Source: Sphingomonadales bacterium (GTDB lineage: Bacteria > Pseudomonadota > Alphaproteobacteria > Sphingomonadales > Sphingomonadaceae). Taken from it: DNA of 7,553 nucleotides. This document shows, piece after piece, positions 1-6,374 of the stretch (position 1 is its first letter; every line of letters starts with the position of its first letter). The translations under genes and the position numbers were made by a program. The stretch lies in the NCBI GenBank assembly GCA_027489295.1, contig JAIYAA010000061.1, forward strand, positions 1 through 7,553, given 5' to 3'. The notes beneath the pieces were generated by a model. That model made no database searches. It saw only the letters and a program-made list of their open reading frames with translations, and had not been told where the DNA came from.

Positions 1-1349
1 AGACGGCCGATCCGCTCGATCCGGCGGTGCGCGCCTGGTGGAAGGCCAAGGCGGACGAGATCTACGCGGTGATCCCCGATTTCGGCGGCTTCCTGGTCAA
101 GGCCAATTCGGAGGGCCAGCCCGGCCCCTCTGACTATAAGCGCAGCCATGCCGAGGGCGCCAACATGCTCGCCGATGCGCTCAGCCCCCATGGCGGCGTG
201 GTGATGTGGCGGGCGTTCGTCTATTCCGAGCACAATGACGCGGATCGCCACAAGCAGGCGAACGACGAGTTCGTGCCGCTCGACGGCACGTTCCGCGACA
301 ACGTGCTCCTCCAGGTGAAGAACGGCGCGATCGACTTCCAGCCGCGCGAGCCCTTCCACCCGCTGTTCGGCGCGATGCCGAAGACGCCGCTGATGCTCGA
401 GGTGCAGATCACCAAGGAGTATCTCGGCTTCGCCACCCACCTCGCCTATCTAGGCACGATGTGGGAGGAGGTGCTGGCAAGCGACACCTTCCGCCCGCGC
501 GCGGGCAGCACCGTGGCGAAGCTGCTGGAGACGCCGGTCGCCCCCAAGGCCCTCACCGGCATGGCCGGGGTCGCCAATATCGGCACCGACGTGAACTGGA
601 GCGGGTCGCAGTTCGATCAGGCCAACTGGTACGCCTATGGCCGGCTCGCCTGGGATCCCGACGCCAAGGCCGCCGACATCGCCCGCGACTGGGCGCGGCT
701 GACCTGGAGCCCCGATCCGGCGGTGGTCGATCCCATCGTCGCGATGATGCTCGAATCGCGCGAGGCGGTGGTGAACTACATGACCCCGCTCGGCCTCGGC
801 CACGTCATGGCGACCGGGCATCACTACGGCCCCGGCCCCTGGGTCTCGAACCTCGCCCGGCCCGAGTGGAACCCGACTTATTATCACCGCGCCGATGCGA
901 GCGGCATCGGCTTCGACCGCACGCCCACCGGCACCAACGCGCTCGGCCAGTACGCGCCGGAGGTGGCGAAGCGCTGGGGCGACCTCAAGACCGTCCCGGA
1001 CAGCTTGCTGCTCTGGTTCCACCATGTCCCCTGGGACTATCGCCTGCGCTCAGGCGCGACGCTGTGGGACAGCCTTGTCGTCCACTACGACAGCGGCATC
1101 GCCACGGTGGAGGATATGCAGCGCCGCTGGGCCGGGCTGGAGGGCAAGATCGATGCCCGCCGCTGGGCCGAGGTGCGCGACTTCCTCGCCATCCAGCGGC
1201 AGGAGGCGCAGTGGTGGCGCGATGCCTCCATCGCCTATTGGCAGTCGCTGTCGAAGCGGCCGCTGCCGGCCGGGCATCTGGCTCCGCCGCGTCCGCTAGA
1301 CTATTATGAAGCGATCCGGACGCCGCACGCGCCCGGCAACGGCAAATAA
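1..1349 (+). CDS. aguA: GH67 alpha-glucuronidase, 5'-truncated by the window edge
   Basis: This enzyme removes (4-O-methyl)-alpha-D-glucuronic acid from the non-reducing end of glucuronoxylan-derived xylo-oligosaccharides. The frame is open from position 3 to the TAA at 1347-1349, so the GTG at 27 is internal, not a start. About 448 codons are visible of a family usually near 700, so roughly the first 250 residues lie upstream. Family hallmarks are VKANSEGQPGP, then WRAFVY, KNGAIDFQPREPF, PLFGAMPKTP and QITKEYLG. By comparison with the Cellvibrio and Geobacillus enzymes, the acid is the Glu codon at 111-113. The base pair is Asp at 333-335 and Glu at 417-419, whose 28-residue spacing is the one I recall for characterised members. 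The remainder is the helical GH67 C-terminal domain (LLLWFHHVPWDYRL region, about 1000-1290). Location in the cell cannot be judged without the N-terminus. It lies 12 bases before the GH9 gene, suggesting one operon. Family assignment is secure. Confidence 0.95.
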   Translation, partial: TADPLDPAVRAWWKAKADEIYAVIPDFGGFLVKANSEGQPGPSDYKRSHAEGANMLADALSPHGGVVMWRAFVYSEHNDADRHKQANDEFVPLDGTFRDNVLLQVKNGAIDFQPREPFHPLFGAMPKTPLMLEVQITKEYLGFATHLAYLGTMWEEVLASDTFRPRAGSTVAKLLETPVAPKALTGMAGVANIGTDVNWSGSQFDQANWYAYGRLAWDPDAKAADIARDWARLTWSPDPAVVDPIVAMMLESREAVVNYMTPLGLGHVMATGHHYGPGPWVSNLARPEWNPTYYHRADASGIGFDRTPTGTNALGQYAPEVAKRWGDLKTVPDSLLLWFHHVPWDYRLRSGATLWDSLVVHYDSGIATVEDMQRRWAGLEGKIDARRWAEVRDFLAIQRQEAQWWRDASIAYWQSLSKRPLPAGHLAPPRPLDYYEAIRTPHAPGNGK

Positions 1350-1361
1350 CAGGGGAGCAGG

Positions 1362-3185
1362 ATGGGCAAGGCAATGGCATGGCTGCTCGCAAGCGTAGCG
1401 CTGGCGAGCCCGGCGGCGGCGCAGCGGGCCGCGGCGAACGATCTCAACGAGCTCGGCTTCGAGCCCGGCGACGTGAAGCTGGCGGTCGTGCGCGGGGCAG
1501 GGACGGCGCCGCTCCCGTGGCAACTGCTGGATGCCGATGGCAACGCTGTCGGCAAGGGCGAGACGCTGGTCTACGGCCCGGACGCGAGCTCGGGCGCGGT
1601 GGTGCAGCGGATCGACTTTTCCGGCTTTCGTCGCGAGGGCAAGGGCTATCGACTGTCGGTCGGCGGGGTGACCAGCGACCCGTTCGTCATCGCGCCGACG
1701 CTCTACAAGGCGCTCGCCCGCGATGCCGCCAACTTCTTCTACCAGCAGCGCGCCGGCACGCCGATCGACGCGAAGTTCGCCGGTGCCGCCTGGGCGCGGC
1801 CGGCGGGGCACGCCAAGGAAGTCGCCGGCTGCTTCTCCGGTGCCGACGAGCGCGGCACGAGCTGGTCCGGCTGCAGCTACAAGCTGGACGTGACCGGCGG
1901 CTGGTACGATGCCGGCGACCACGGCAAGTATCTCGTCAACGGCGGCATCTCGCTGTGGACGCTGCTCAACGCCTATGAGCGCCGCCCCAAGGCTTTCCCC
2001 GACGGTTCGCTCCGCATCCCCGAAAGCGGCAACGGGGTGAGCGACCTGCTCGACGAAGCGCGCTGGGAGATGGAGTTCCTGCTGCGCATGCAGATCCCCG
2101 ACGGTGCGCGCGCGACGGTGCCGTCCGGACCGCTCGGCGCGCCGAAGCCGGGCCGCCCCGCCTGGGAGCCGAGCTTCCCGCCCTTTGCCGAGATCGACGC
2201 CGGCGGGATGGCGCACCAGAAGGTAGCCGACCGCAACTGGACGACGCTGCCCATGCCCCCGCAGAACGATCGCGAGGAACGGCTGCTCTATCCGCCGACG
2301 ACGGGCGCCACGCTCAACCTCGCGGCGACCGCAGCGCAGTGCGCCCGGCTGTGGCGCGGGGTGGACGATGCCTTCGCTGCCCGCTGCCTTACCGCCGCGC
2401 GGCGGGCCTGGGCGGCGGCGCAGCGCAACCCGCAGGTTTACGCCACCAGCAGCTTCACCGGCAGCGGCGGCTATGGCGATTCGAGCCTGAGCGACGAATT
2501 CTACTGGGCCGCCGCTGAGCTCTACGCGACCACCGGCGAGGAGGCCTTCCGCAAGGCGGTGACCGGCTCGCCCCATTTCGGCGAAGCGGTGCGCGCGCCC
2601 GGCTGGAGCTTCACCGCCCCGCTCGGCACGATCACGCTGGCGACGGTGAAGACGGGCCTCGGCGACGCCCAGGTGCAGAAACTGCGCGCCACGCTGATCG
2701 CTGCCGCCGACGGCATTCTCGAGCAGCGTCGCCAGAACGGCTATGCGATCCCCTATCGGCCGGTCGGCTATCCCTGGGGCTCGAACGGCGACCTGATGAA
2801 CCAGGCGATGCTGCTCGGCGTGGCGAGCGACCTGACCGGCGCGCCCAAATACCGCGCGGGCATCGTCTCGGCGCTCGACTATCTGCTCGGGCGCAACCCG
2901 ATGGGGACGTCCTATGTCAGCGGCTATGGCGCGCGGTCGCTCCAGAACCCGCACCATCGCTTCTGGGCGCATTCGCTCGACGCCAAGCTGCCGGGGCCGC
3001 CGCCGGGCGTACTCTCGGGCGGGCCGAACGACACGGCGATGGGCGACCAGGTCGCGATGCAGCTCAAGGGCAAGTGCGTCGCCCAGACCTGCTGGGCGGA
3101 CAGCATCCACGCCTATGCGCTCAACGAAGTCGCGATCAACTGGAACGCGCCGCTGTTCTGGGTGGCGGCGTGGATGGATGATTGA
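1362..3185 (+). CDS. Exported GH9 glycoside hydrolase with N-terminal CelD_N Ig-like domain
   Basis: This is a 607-residue inverting GH9 enzyme, a family of endo-/exo-beta-1,4-glucanases and cellodextrinases. Residues 1-20 form a signal peptide ending SPAAA before Q21. Residues about 27-110 look like the CelD_N immunoglobulin-like domain, and about 115-605 the (alpha/alpha)6 barrel. GGWYDAGDHGKY contains the metal/water-activating pair Asp183 and Asp186. SYVSGYGARSLQNPHHR (His531, His532, Arg533) matches GH9 signature 1. WADSIHAYALNEVAINWNA matches signature 2, with Glu589 as predicted catalytic acid. All expected catalytic residues are present. CVAQTC near the C-terminus resembles a disulfide pattern of proteobacterial GH9s. 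There is no carbohydrate-binding module or dockerin. The ATG at 1362 is preceded by AGGGGAG at 1351-1357. It sits just behind aguA, so it probably acts in the periplasm or outside the cell on xylan- or glucan-derived chains. The exact substrate cannot be read from the sequence. Confidence 0.93.
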   Translation: MGKAMAWLLASVALASPAAAQRAAANDLNELGFEPGDVKLAVVRGAGTAPLPWQLLDADGNAVGKGETLVYGPDASSGAVVQRIDFSGFRREGKGYRLSVGGVTSDPFVIAPTLYKALARDAANFFYQQRAGTPIDAKFAGAAWARPAGHAKEVAGCFSGADERGTSWSGCSYKLDVTGGWYDAGDHGKYLVNGGISLWTLLNAYERRPKAFPDGSLRIPESGNGVSDLLDEARWEMEFLLRMQIPDGARATVPSGPLGAPKPGRPAWEPSFPPFAEIDAGGMAHQKVADRNWTTLPMPPQNDREERLLYPPTTGATLNLAATAAQCARLWRGVDDAFAARCLTAARRAWAAAQRNPQVYATSSFTGSGGYGDSSLSDEFYWAAAELYATTGEEAFRKAVTGSPHFGEAVRAPGWSFTAPLGTITLATVKTGLGDAQVQKLRATLIAAADGILEQRRQNGYAIPYRPVGYPWGSNGDLMNQAMLLGVASDLTGAPKYRAGIVSALDYLLGRNPMGTSYVSGYGARSLQNPHHRFWAHSLDAKLPGPPPGVLSGGPNDTAMGDQVAMQLKGKCVAQTCWADSIHAYALNEVAINWNAPLFWVAAWMDD

Positions 3186-3208
3186 GGGGACAGCGATTCG
3201 TGGGGTCA

Positions 3209-3229
3209 GGAAGCGGCGTGTCCGCTTTC
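3209..3229 (+). terminator. Hairpin downstream of the GH9 gene, possible weak terminator or repeat remnant
   Basis: GGAAGCGG (3209-3216) and CCGCTTTC (3222-3229) can pair as an 8-bp stem with one G-U, closing a 5-base loop. It starts 24 bases after the GH9 stop codon. There is no T-run after the stem, so it is not a canonical intrinsic terminator. It could instead be part of a dispersed intergenic repeat, because the surrounding text (TGTCCGCTTTCGCCC, then GATTGCGGCC) resembles repeats I remember from sphingomonad genomes. Confidence 0.35.
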
Positions 3230-3270
3230 GCCCGATTGCGGCCATAGGTTTCTGCTGCGATGATTGCCCC

Positions 3271-3693
3271 ATGAGTGTTCCCCTAGCCCGACGATCCGCT
3301 CTCGCATCCATACGGACGATGGTGAAGAAATACGGATCCCAAATCGGCGTGCCCGACATTGCGCTATTAGGCACGCCGCGAGGAGACGGCTCGCCTTATG
3401 TGGAGGTCCGCGACGCCTACTACTTCGTCGTTGAAGAGCGCGGCGTTGAACTGGAACGACGCAAAACGGATGATTTAGATGAGCTGCTCTATTGGATATT
3501 CGACGGAGTCACGTTCTCGATATCGTGCGATTTTGAGCTGCGGAACCGTAAGCCGGGGGAGGACCCAAGGCGACAACTCTTTGCCAAGCAAGAGGCGCTT
3601 TTAAGTCAACTCTCAACACGGTGGAGCGCGCGAAAGTTGGATGAGCACAGGGCTATTCTGACCCGTCACCCGTTCAATGACGTTTTTGGCTGA
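3271..3693 (+). CDS. Imm63-like immunity protein (orphan)
   Basis: This 140-residue protein has no signal peptide or membrane segment and should be cytosolic. I recognise it from memory as similar to the Imm63 family, predicted immunity proteins of bacterial polymorphic toxin systems. The main cues are DGSPYVEV (residues 39-46), YYFVVEERGVELERR (50-64), DLDELLYWIFDGVTFS (68-83), RRQLFAKQEALL (100-111) and a HPFND-like end. Its presumed job is to bind and neutralise a toxin, but no toxin gene is in the window. GC content is about 55% by hand count, well below the neighbours. It uses codons rare in this DNA: TTA at Leu33, Leu69 and Leu111, and ATA at Ile14, Ile76 and Ile84. That points to horizontal acquisition. 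The start is uncertain: ATG 3271 gives the full length, ATG 3319 a 124-residue form, and neither has a good ribosome binding site. The frame stays open far upstream inside the GH9 gene, but that part is a shadow of the GH9 frame. Confidence 0.72.
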   Translation: MSVPLARRSALASIRTMVKKYGSQIGVPDIALLGTPRGDGSPYVEVRDAYYFVVEERGVELERRKTDDLDELLYWIFDGVTFSISCDFELRNRKPGEDPRRQLFAKQEALLSQLSTRWSARKLDEHRAILTRHPFNDVFG

Positions 3694-3810
3694 ATGACAG
3701 CTAACACCAAGATCGGACATCCCCCTTTCGGCGCAGCCCCGCGGCACCGCCAAACTGCCCCTGCAATCGAGCGGGGAGACTGCGGCGGTCAGCAGCCTCC
3801 CCACTGATCT

Positions 3811-6207
3811 TCACTTCACCGTCAGCGTAGCGCTCTGCAGCGTCGCCGAGTTCGGGCCCGACGAAATCGTGAAAGTCCCCGGCTCCACGACATGCTTCAT
3901 CTGGCTGTTCCACAGCGCCAGATCGTCCGGGGTGAGTTCGAAGCGCACCGTCTTCTTCTCGCCCGGCTTCAGCGTCACGCGTTCGAAGCGCTTGAGCTCG
4001 ATCACCGGCCGGGTGACCGAGGCCTCGTCGTCATGCACGTAGAGCTGGACCACCTCGTCGCCTGCGACCTTGCCGGTATTGGTCACGTCCACCTCGACCG
4101 CCGCCTTGTCGGCGATGCCGATCGTCGGCGCGGCAAGGCGCGGCGCGGAGATGTCGAAGCTCGTGTAGCTCAGGCCATAGCCGAAGGGGTAGAGCGGGCT
4201 GGTGTCGCCGAACAGATAGCCGCGCCGCGCGCTCGGCTTCTTGTTGTAGTAGATCGGCAGCTGGCCGACGTTGCGCGCCACCGACACCGGCAGCTTGCCG
4301 CCCGGATTGTAGCGCCCGAACACCACGTCGGCGAGCGCGTTGCCGGTCTGCTCGCCGAGATACCAGCCCTCGATCAGCGCCGGGGCCTTCTCGGCGAGAG
4401 TGTTCACCGCATAGGGGCGGCCGTTGAGCAGGATCACGACCACCGGCTTGCCGAGCGCGATCAGCTCCTTGGCGAGCTGGTCCTGCGGCCCCGGCAGGTC
4501 GAGCGTCTCGCTGTCGCCGAGATGGTTGTCGGCCCAGGCCTCGCGGCTCACCGCCTCGTTGCCGCCGAGCACCAGCACCACGACATCGGCGTTCTTCGCC
4601 GTCTCCAGCGCCTGCGCGCGGAGCTGGTCGTTCACCGAGGCCGGCACCTGCGCCACCGCATCCTTCGACCATTCGCGGTGGTCGGTGATGCGCACGCCCT
4701 CGGCATAGTCGACCGCGAACTTGCCCTTGCCCTCGGCCTGCATGCCTTCGAGCACGCTGACGACATGGTTCGGCAGGTCCGAATAGCCGCCGATCGGCGT
4801 ATCCTTGGCGTGGGTGCCGATCACCGCCATGCGCTTGATGCCCTTGGCGTCGAGCGGCAGCAACCCTTGCGCGTTCTTGAGCAGCACGATCGATTCGCGC
4901 GCCGCCTGGCGGGAGAGAGCGATGGCTTCCGGCGTGTTGGTGCGCGCGGCGGCGAGCTTCACTTCGGGATAGGGATTCTCGAACAGCCCGCCCTCGAACT
5001 TCATCCGCAGCACGCGGCGGGTGGCATTGTCGATCTCGCCCTGGCTGACCCGGCCTTCCTTGACCAGCTGGACGAGGTGCGTGAACGCCTCGCCGTCCGG
5101 GGTCTCGACGTCGACGCCCGCGTCGAGCGCGCGTTGGGCTGCGTCCTTGGGATCCTTGAACATGTGGTGGCGGGTGATCAGCTCGCGGATCGCGAAATAG
5201 TCGCTGACCACGGCGCCCTGGAAGCCCCATTCGCCGCGCAGCACGTCGGTGAGCAGCCATTTGTTGGCATGGCTGGGGATGCCGTCGATCTCGTTATAGC
5301 TCGCCATCACCGACATCACGGGGAGGGTCTTCACTGCCGCTTCGAAGGGCGGGAAGAAATCCTCGCGCAGCGTCCGCTCGCCGAGCGAGGCGGGGCCGAC
5401 ATTGGTGCCGTTCTCGGGCTGGCCATGGCCGGTCATGTGCTTGAGGGTGATGAACACCTTGTCGGACTTGAGCGGCAGCGTGCTGCCCTGGAAGCCCCGG
5501 ATCGCGGCCAGGCCCATTTGCGTTACGAGATACGGATCCTCGCCGTACGTTTCCTCGATGCGGCCCCAGCGCGGATCGCGGGCGACGTCGACCACGGGGG
5601 CGAGCACGAGGTTGGCACCGCGGGCGCGCGCCTCCTTGGCGGCCATCGAGAAGATGGTCTCGACCAGCTTCGGATCCCAGCTGCTGGCGAGGGCGATCGA
5701 CTGCGGGAAGCTGGTGGCCCCGGGGGCGACCAGGCCGTGCAGCGCTTCCTCGTGCATCAGCATCGGGATGCCGAGCCGGGTTTTCTCCATCGCCCATTTC
5801 TGCGCGGCATAGACGTAGCGTGCGGTCTCTTCCGGGCTGCGGTTGACGTCGCCGGCATTGGCGCCTGCGGCCGTGGTCTGGCCCGCGGCGACGCCGCGGC
5901 GATCATAGGGGCGGGAGATCATGCCAAGGCCGTTGGGGAAGCTGGCGCTCGCCTTGACGGGATCGAACTCGCCCTTGGCATCCTGCACCAGGCCCTTGTT
6001 GAGCCACAGCGCCTGCAACTGCTGGACCTTTTCCTCCAGCGTCATGCGCGCGAGCAGATCGTCGACGCGCGCCTCGACCGGCTGGGTCGCATCCTTGTAG
6101 AGCGGCTTGTCGGCGCGGGTCTGCGCGGCGGCCGGCACGGCGGCGACGAAGGGCGTTAGCGCGCTCGCGGCGATGGCAAGCGCGGCGACGCGACGAAAAT
6201 GGCGCAT
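3811..6207 (-). CDS. Exported GH3 beta-xylosidase / beta-glucosidase
   Basis: This 798-residue retaining exo-glycosidase releases terminal xylose or glucose from beta-linked oligosaccharides, probably in the periplasm. Residues 1-28 are a signal peptide (hydrophobic core after RR, ending VPAAA before Q29). The GH3 TIM-barrel domain spans about 40-400, with DPRWGRIEETYGEDPYL, KHMTGHGQPENG and VVSDYF, whose Asp336 is the expected nucleophile. The alpha/beta-sandwich domain is about 430-655. The NEAVSREAW stretch offers Glu551 as the likely acid/base, with Glu556 as an alternative. A C-terminal Fn3-like domain (about 700-790) carries VTNTGKVAGDEVVQLYV. Length and three-domain order are normal for the family. 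The start at 6207 follows AGGGAGAGG (minus strand, 6211-6219). Resemblance in the HGQPENG and SREAW regions to xanthomonad-type GH3 enzymes, plus the neighbouring aguA, favours xylosidase, but glucosidase is possible. It is divergent from the LacI gene, and an operator lies just after its predicted -10. Confidence 0.93.
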   Translation of the reverse strand: MRHFRRVAALAIAASALTPFVAAVPAAAQTRADKPLYKDATQPVEARVDDLLARMTLEEKVQQLQALWLNKGLVQDAKGEFDPVKASASFPNGLGMISRPYDRRGVAAGQTTAAGANAGDVNRSPEETARYVYAAQKWAMEKTRLGIPMLMHEEALHGLVAPGATSFPQSIALASSWDPKLVETIFSMAAKEARARGANLVLAPVVDVARDPRWGRIEETYGEDPYLVTQMGLAAIRGFQGSTLPLKSDKVFITLKHMTGHGQPENGTNVGPASLGERTLREDFFPPFEAAVKTLPVMSVMASYNEIDGIPSHANKWLLTDVLRGEWGFQGAVVSDYFAIRELITRHHMFKDPKDAAQRALDAGVDVETPDGEAFTHLVQLVKEGRVSQGEIDNATRRVLRMKFEGGLFENPYPEVKLAAARTNTPEAIALSRQAARESIVLLKNAQGLLPLDAKGIKRMAVIGTHAKDTPIGGYSDLPNHVVSVLEGMQAEGKGKFAVDYAEGVRITDHREWSKDAVAQVPASVNDQLRAQALETAKNADVVVLVLGGNEAVSREAWADNHLGDSETLDLPGPQDQLAKELIALGKPVVVILLNGRPYAVNTLAEKAPALIEGWYLGEQTGNALADVVFGRYNPGGKLPVSVARNVGQLPIYYNKKPSARRGYLFGDTSPLYPFGYGLSYTSFDISAPRLAAPTIGIADKAAVEVDVTNTGKVAGDEVVQLYVHDDEASVTRPVIELKRFERVTLKPGEKKTVRFELTPDDLALWNSQMKHVVEPGTFTISSGPNSATLQSATLTVK

Positions 6208-6210
6208 GTT

Positions 6211-6219
6211 CCTCTCCCT
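6211..6219 (-). promoter_or_regulatory. Ribosome binding site of the GH3 gene
   Basis: Read on the minus strand this is AGGGAGAGG, three bases before the ATG at 6207. It is a strong Shine-Dalgarno match and fixes the start chosen for the GH3 gene. Confidence 0.8.
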
Positions 6220-6257
6220 GAAGGCCGGCGACGATTGTGCCGTCGCCTATGCCGTGA

Positions 6258-6271
6258 TGGTAGCGTTATCA
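6258..6271. promoter_or_regulatory. LacI-family operator A (xyl-box-like) at the GH3 promoter
   Basis: TGGTAGCGTTATCA is a near-palindrome centred on CG. It extends to an 18-base palindrome with two G-T mismatches when the flanking GA and TC are included (6256-6273). It matches the Xanthomonas xyl-box TGGTAGCGCTAACA, recalled from memory, at 12 of 14 positions. It sits directly downstream of the predicted GH3 -10 element, 50 bases before the GH3 start codon, where a bound repressor would block transcription. The cognate regulator is probably the adjacent LacI protein. Confidence 0.65.
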
Positions 6272-6301
6272 TCTATAGGTGCGGCGATGGACGGCGGTCA
6301 A
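6272..6301 (-). promoter_or_regulatory. Predicted sigma70-type promoter of the GH3 gene
   Basis: On the minus strand, TTGACC (6301-6296, 5 of 6 to TTGACA) is followed after 18 bases by TATAGA (6277-6272, 4 of 6 to TATAAT). Transcription would begin near 6265, inside operator A, giving a leader of about 58 bases. The match is by eye only and there is no experimental support. Confidence 0.5.
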
Positions 6302-6327
6302 CCGGCGCCGCATCGGTGCAGCAACGA

Positions 6328-6356
6328 TTGCAATCATGGTAGCGCAAACTTATGCG
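6328..6356 (+). promoter_or_regulatory. Predicted promoter of the LacI-family gene
   Basis: TTGCAA (6328-6333) and TATGCG (6351-6356) are separated by exactly 17 bases. The -10 is poor (3 of 6) and the -35 fair (4 of 6). What raises interest is that operator B fills the spacer, as expected for an autorepressed regulator promoter. Confidence 0.4.
6337..6350. promoter_or_regulatory. LacI-family operator B (xyl-box-like) before the LacI gene
   Basis: TGGTAGCGCAAACT shares the exact left half TGGTAGCG with operator A and matches TGGTAGCGCTAACA at 12 of 14 positions. The right half is degenerate. It ends 24 bases before the LacI start codon, between the predicted -35 and -10 elements. Its centre is 79 bases from that of operator A. 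This fits autoregulation, possibly with cooperative binding to both sites. Confidence 0.55.
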
Positions 6357-6363
6357 TCGGTGC

Positions 6364-6374
6364 AGGGAGGGGGG
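6364..6374 (+). promoter_or_regulatory. Ribosome binding site deciding the LacI start
   Basis: AGGGAGGGGGG directly precedes the ATG at 6375. This purine-rich block is a good Shine-Dalgarno sequence and rules in favour of 6375 over the in-frame upstream ATG at 6279. Confidence 0.75.

Noticed and set aside
461..1309. 282-codon plus-strand frame inside the GH67 gene
   Set aside because: The product is Arg/Gly-rich and is an out-of-frame reading of the conserved GH67 sequence.
2914..3270. 119-codon upstream extension of the Imm63-like frame
   Set aside because: It overlaps the end of the GH9 gene, including the codons for its catalytic Glu589, and its translation is Arg/Ser-rich without similarity to the immunity family. 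The gene start is placed at 3271 or possibly 3319.
1296..3374. 692-codon open frame on the minus strand opposite the GH9 gene
   Set aside because: It is Arg/Ala/Gly-rich, has no recognisable domain, and lies fully antisense to a GH9 gene with all family motifs. This is a typical shadow frame of high-GC DNA.
3694..3810. Possible bidirectional terminator between the convergent Imm63-like and GH3 genes
   Set aside because: Only 4-bp stems were found (for example CTGC/GCAG around 3780-3795) and there is no T-run, so no terminator is called.
3892..6159. 755-codon open frame on the plus strand opposite the GH3 gene
   Set aside because: Its composition is low-complexity (Arg, His, Ala, Leu, Gly, Val, Asp), with no domain and a perfect overlap with the GH3 coding frame. 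It is a shadow.
6279..6374. 32-codon N-terminal extension of the LacI frame
   Set aside because: It has no ribosome binding site, would run through the predicted promoter and operator B, and puts the helix-turn-helix far from the N-terminus, unlike LacI proteins.
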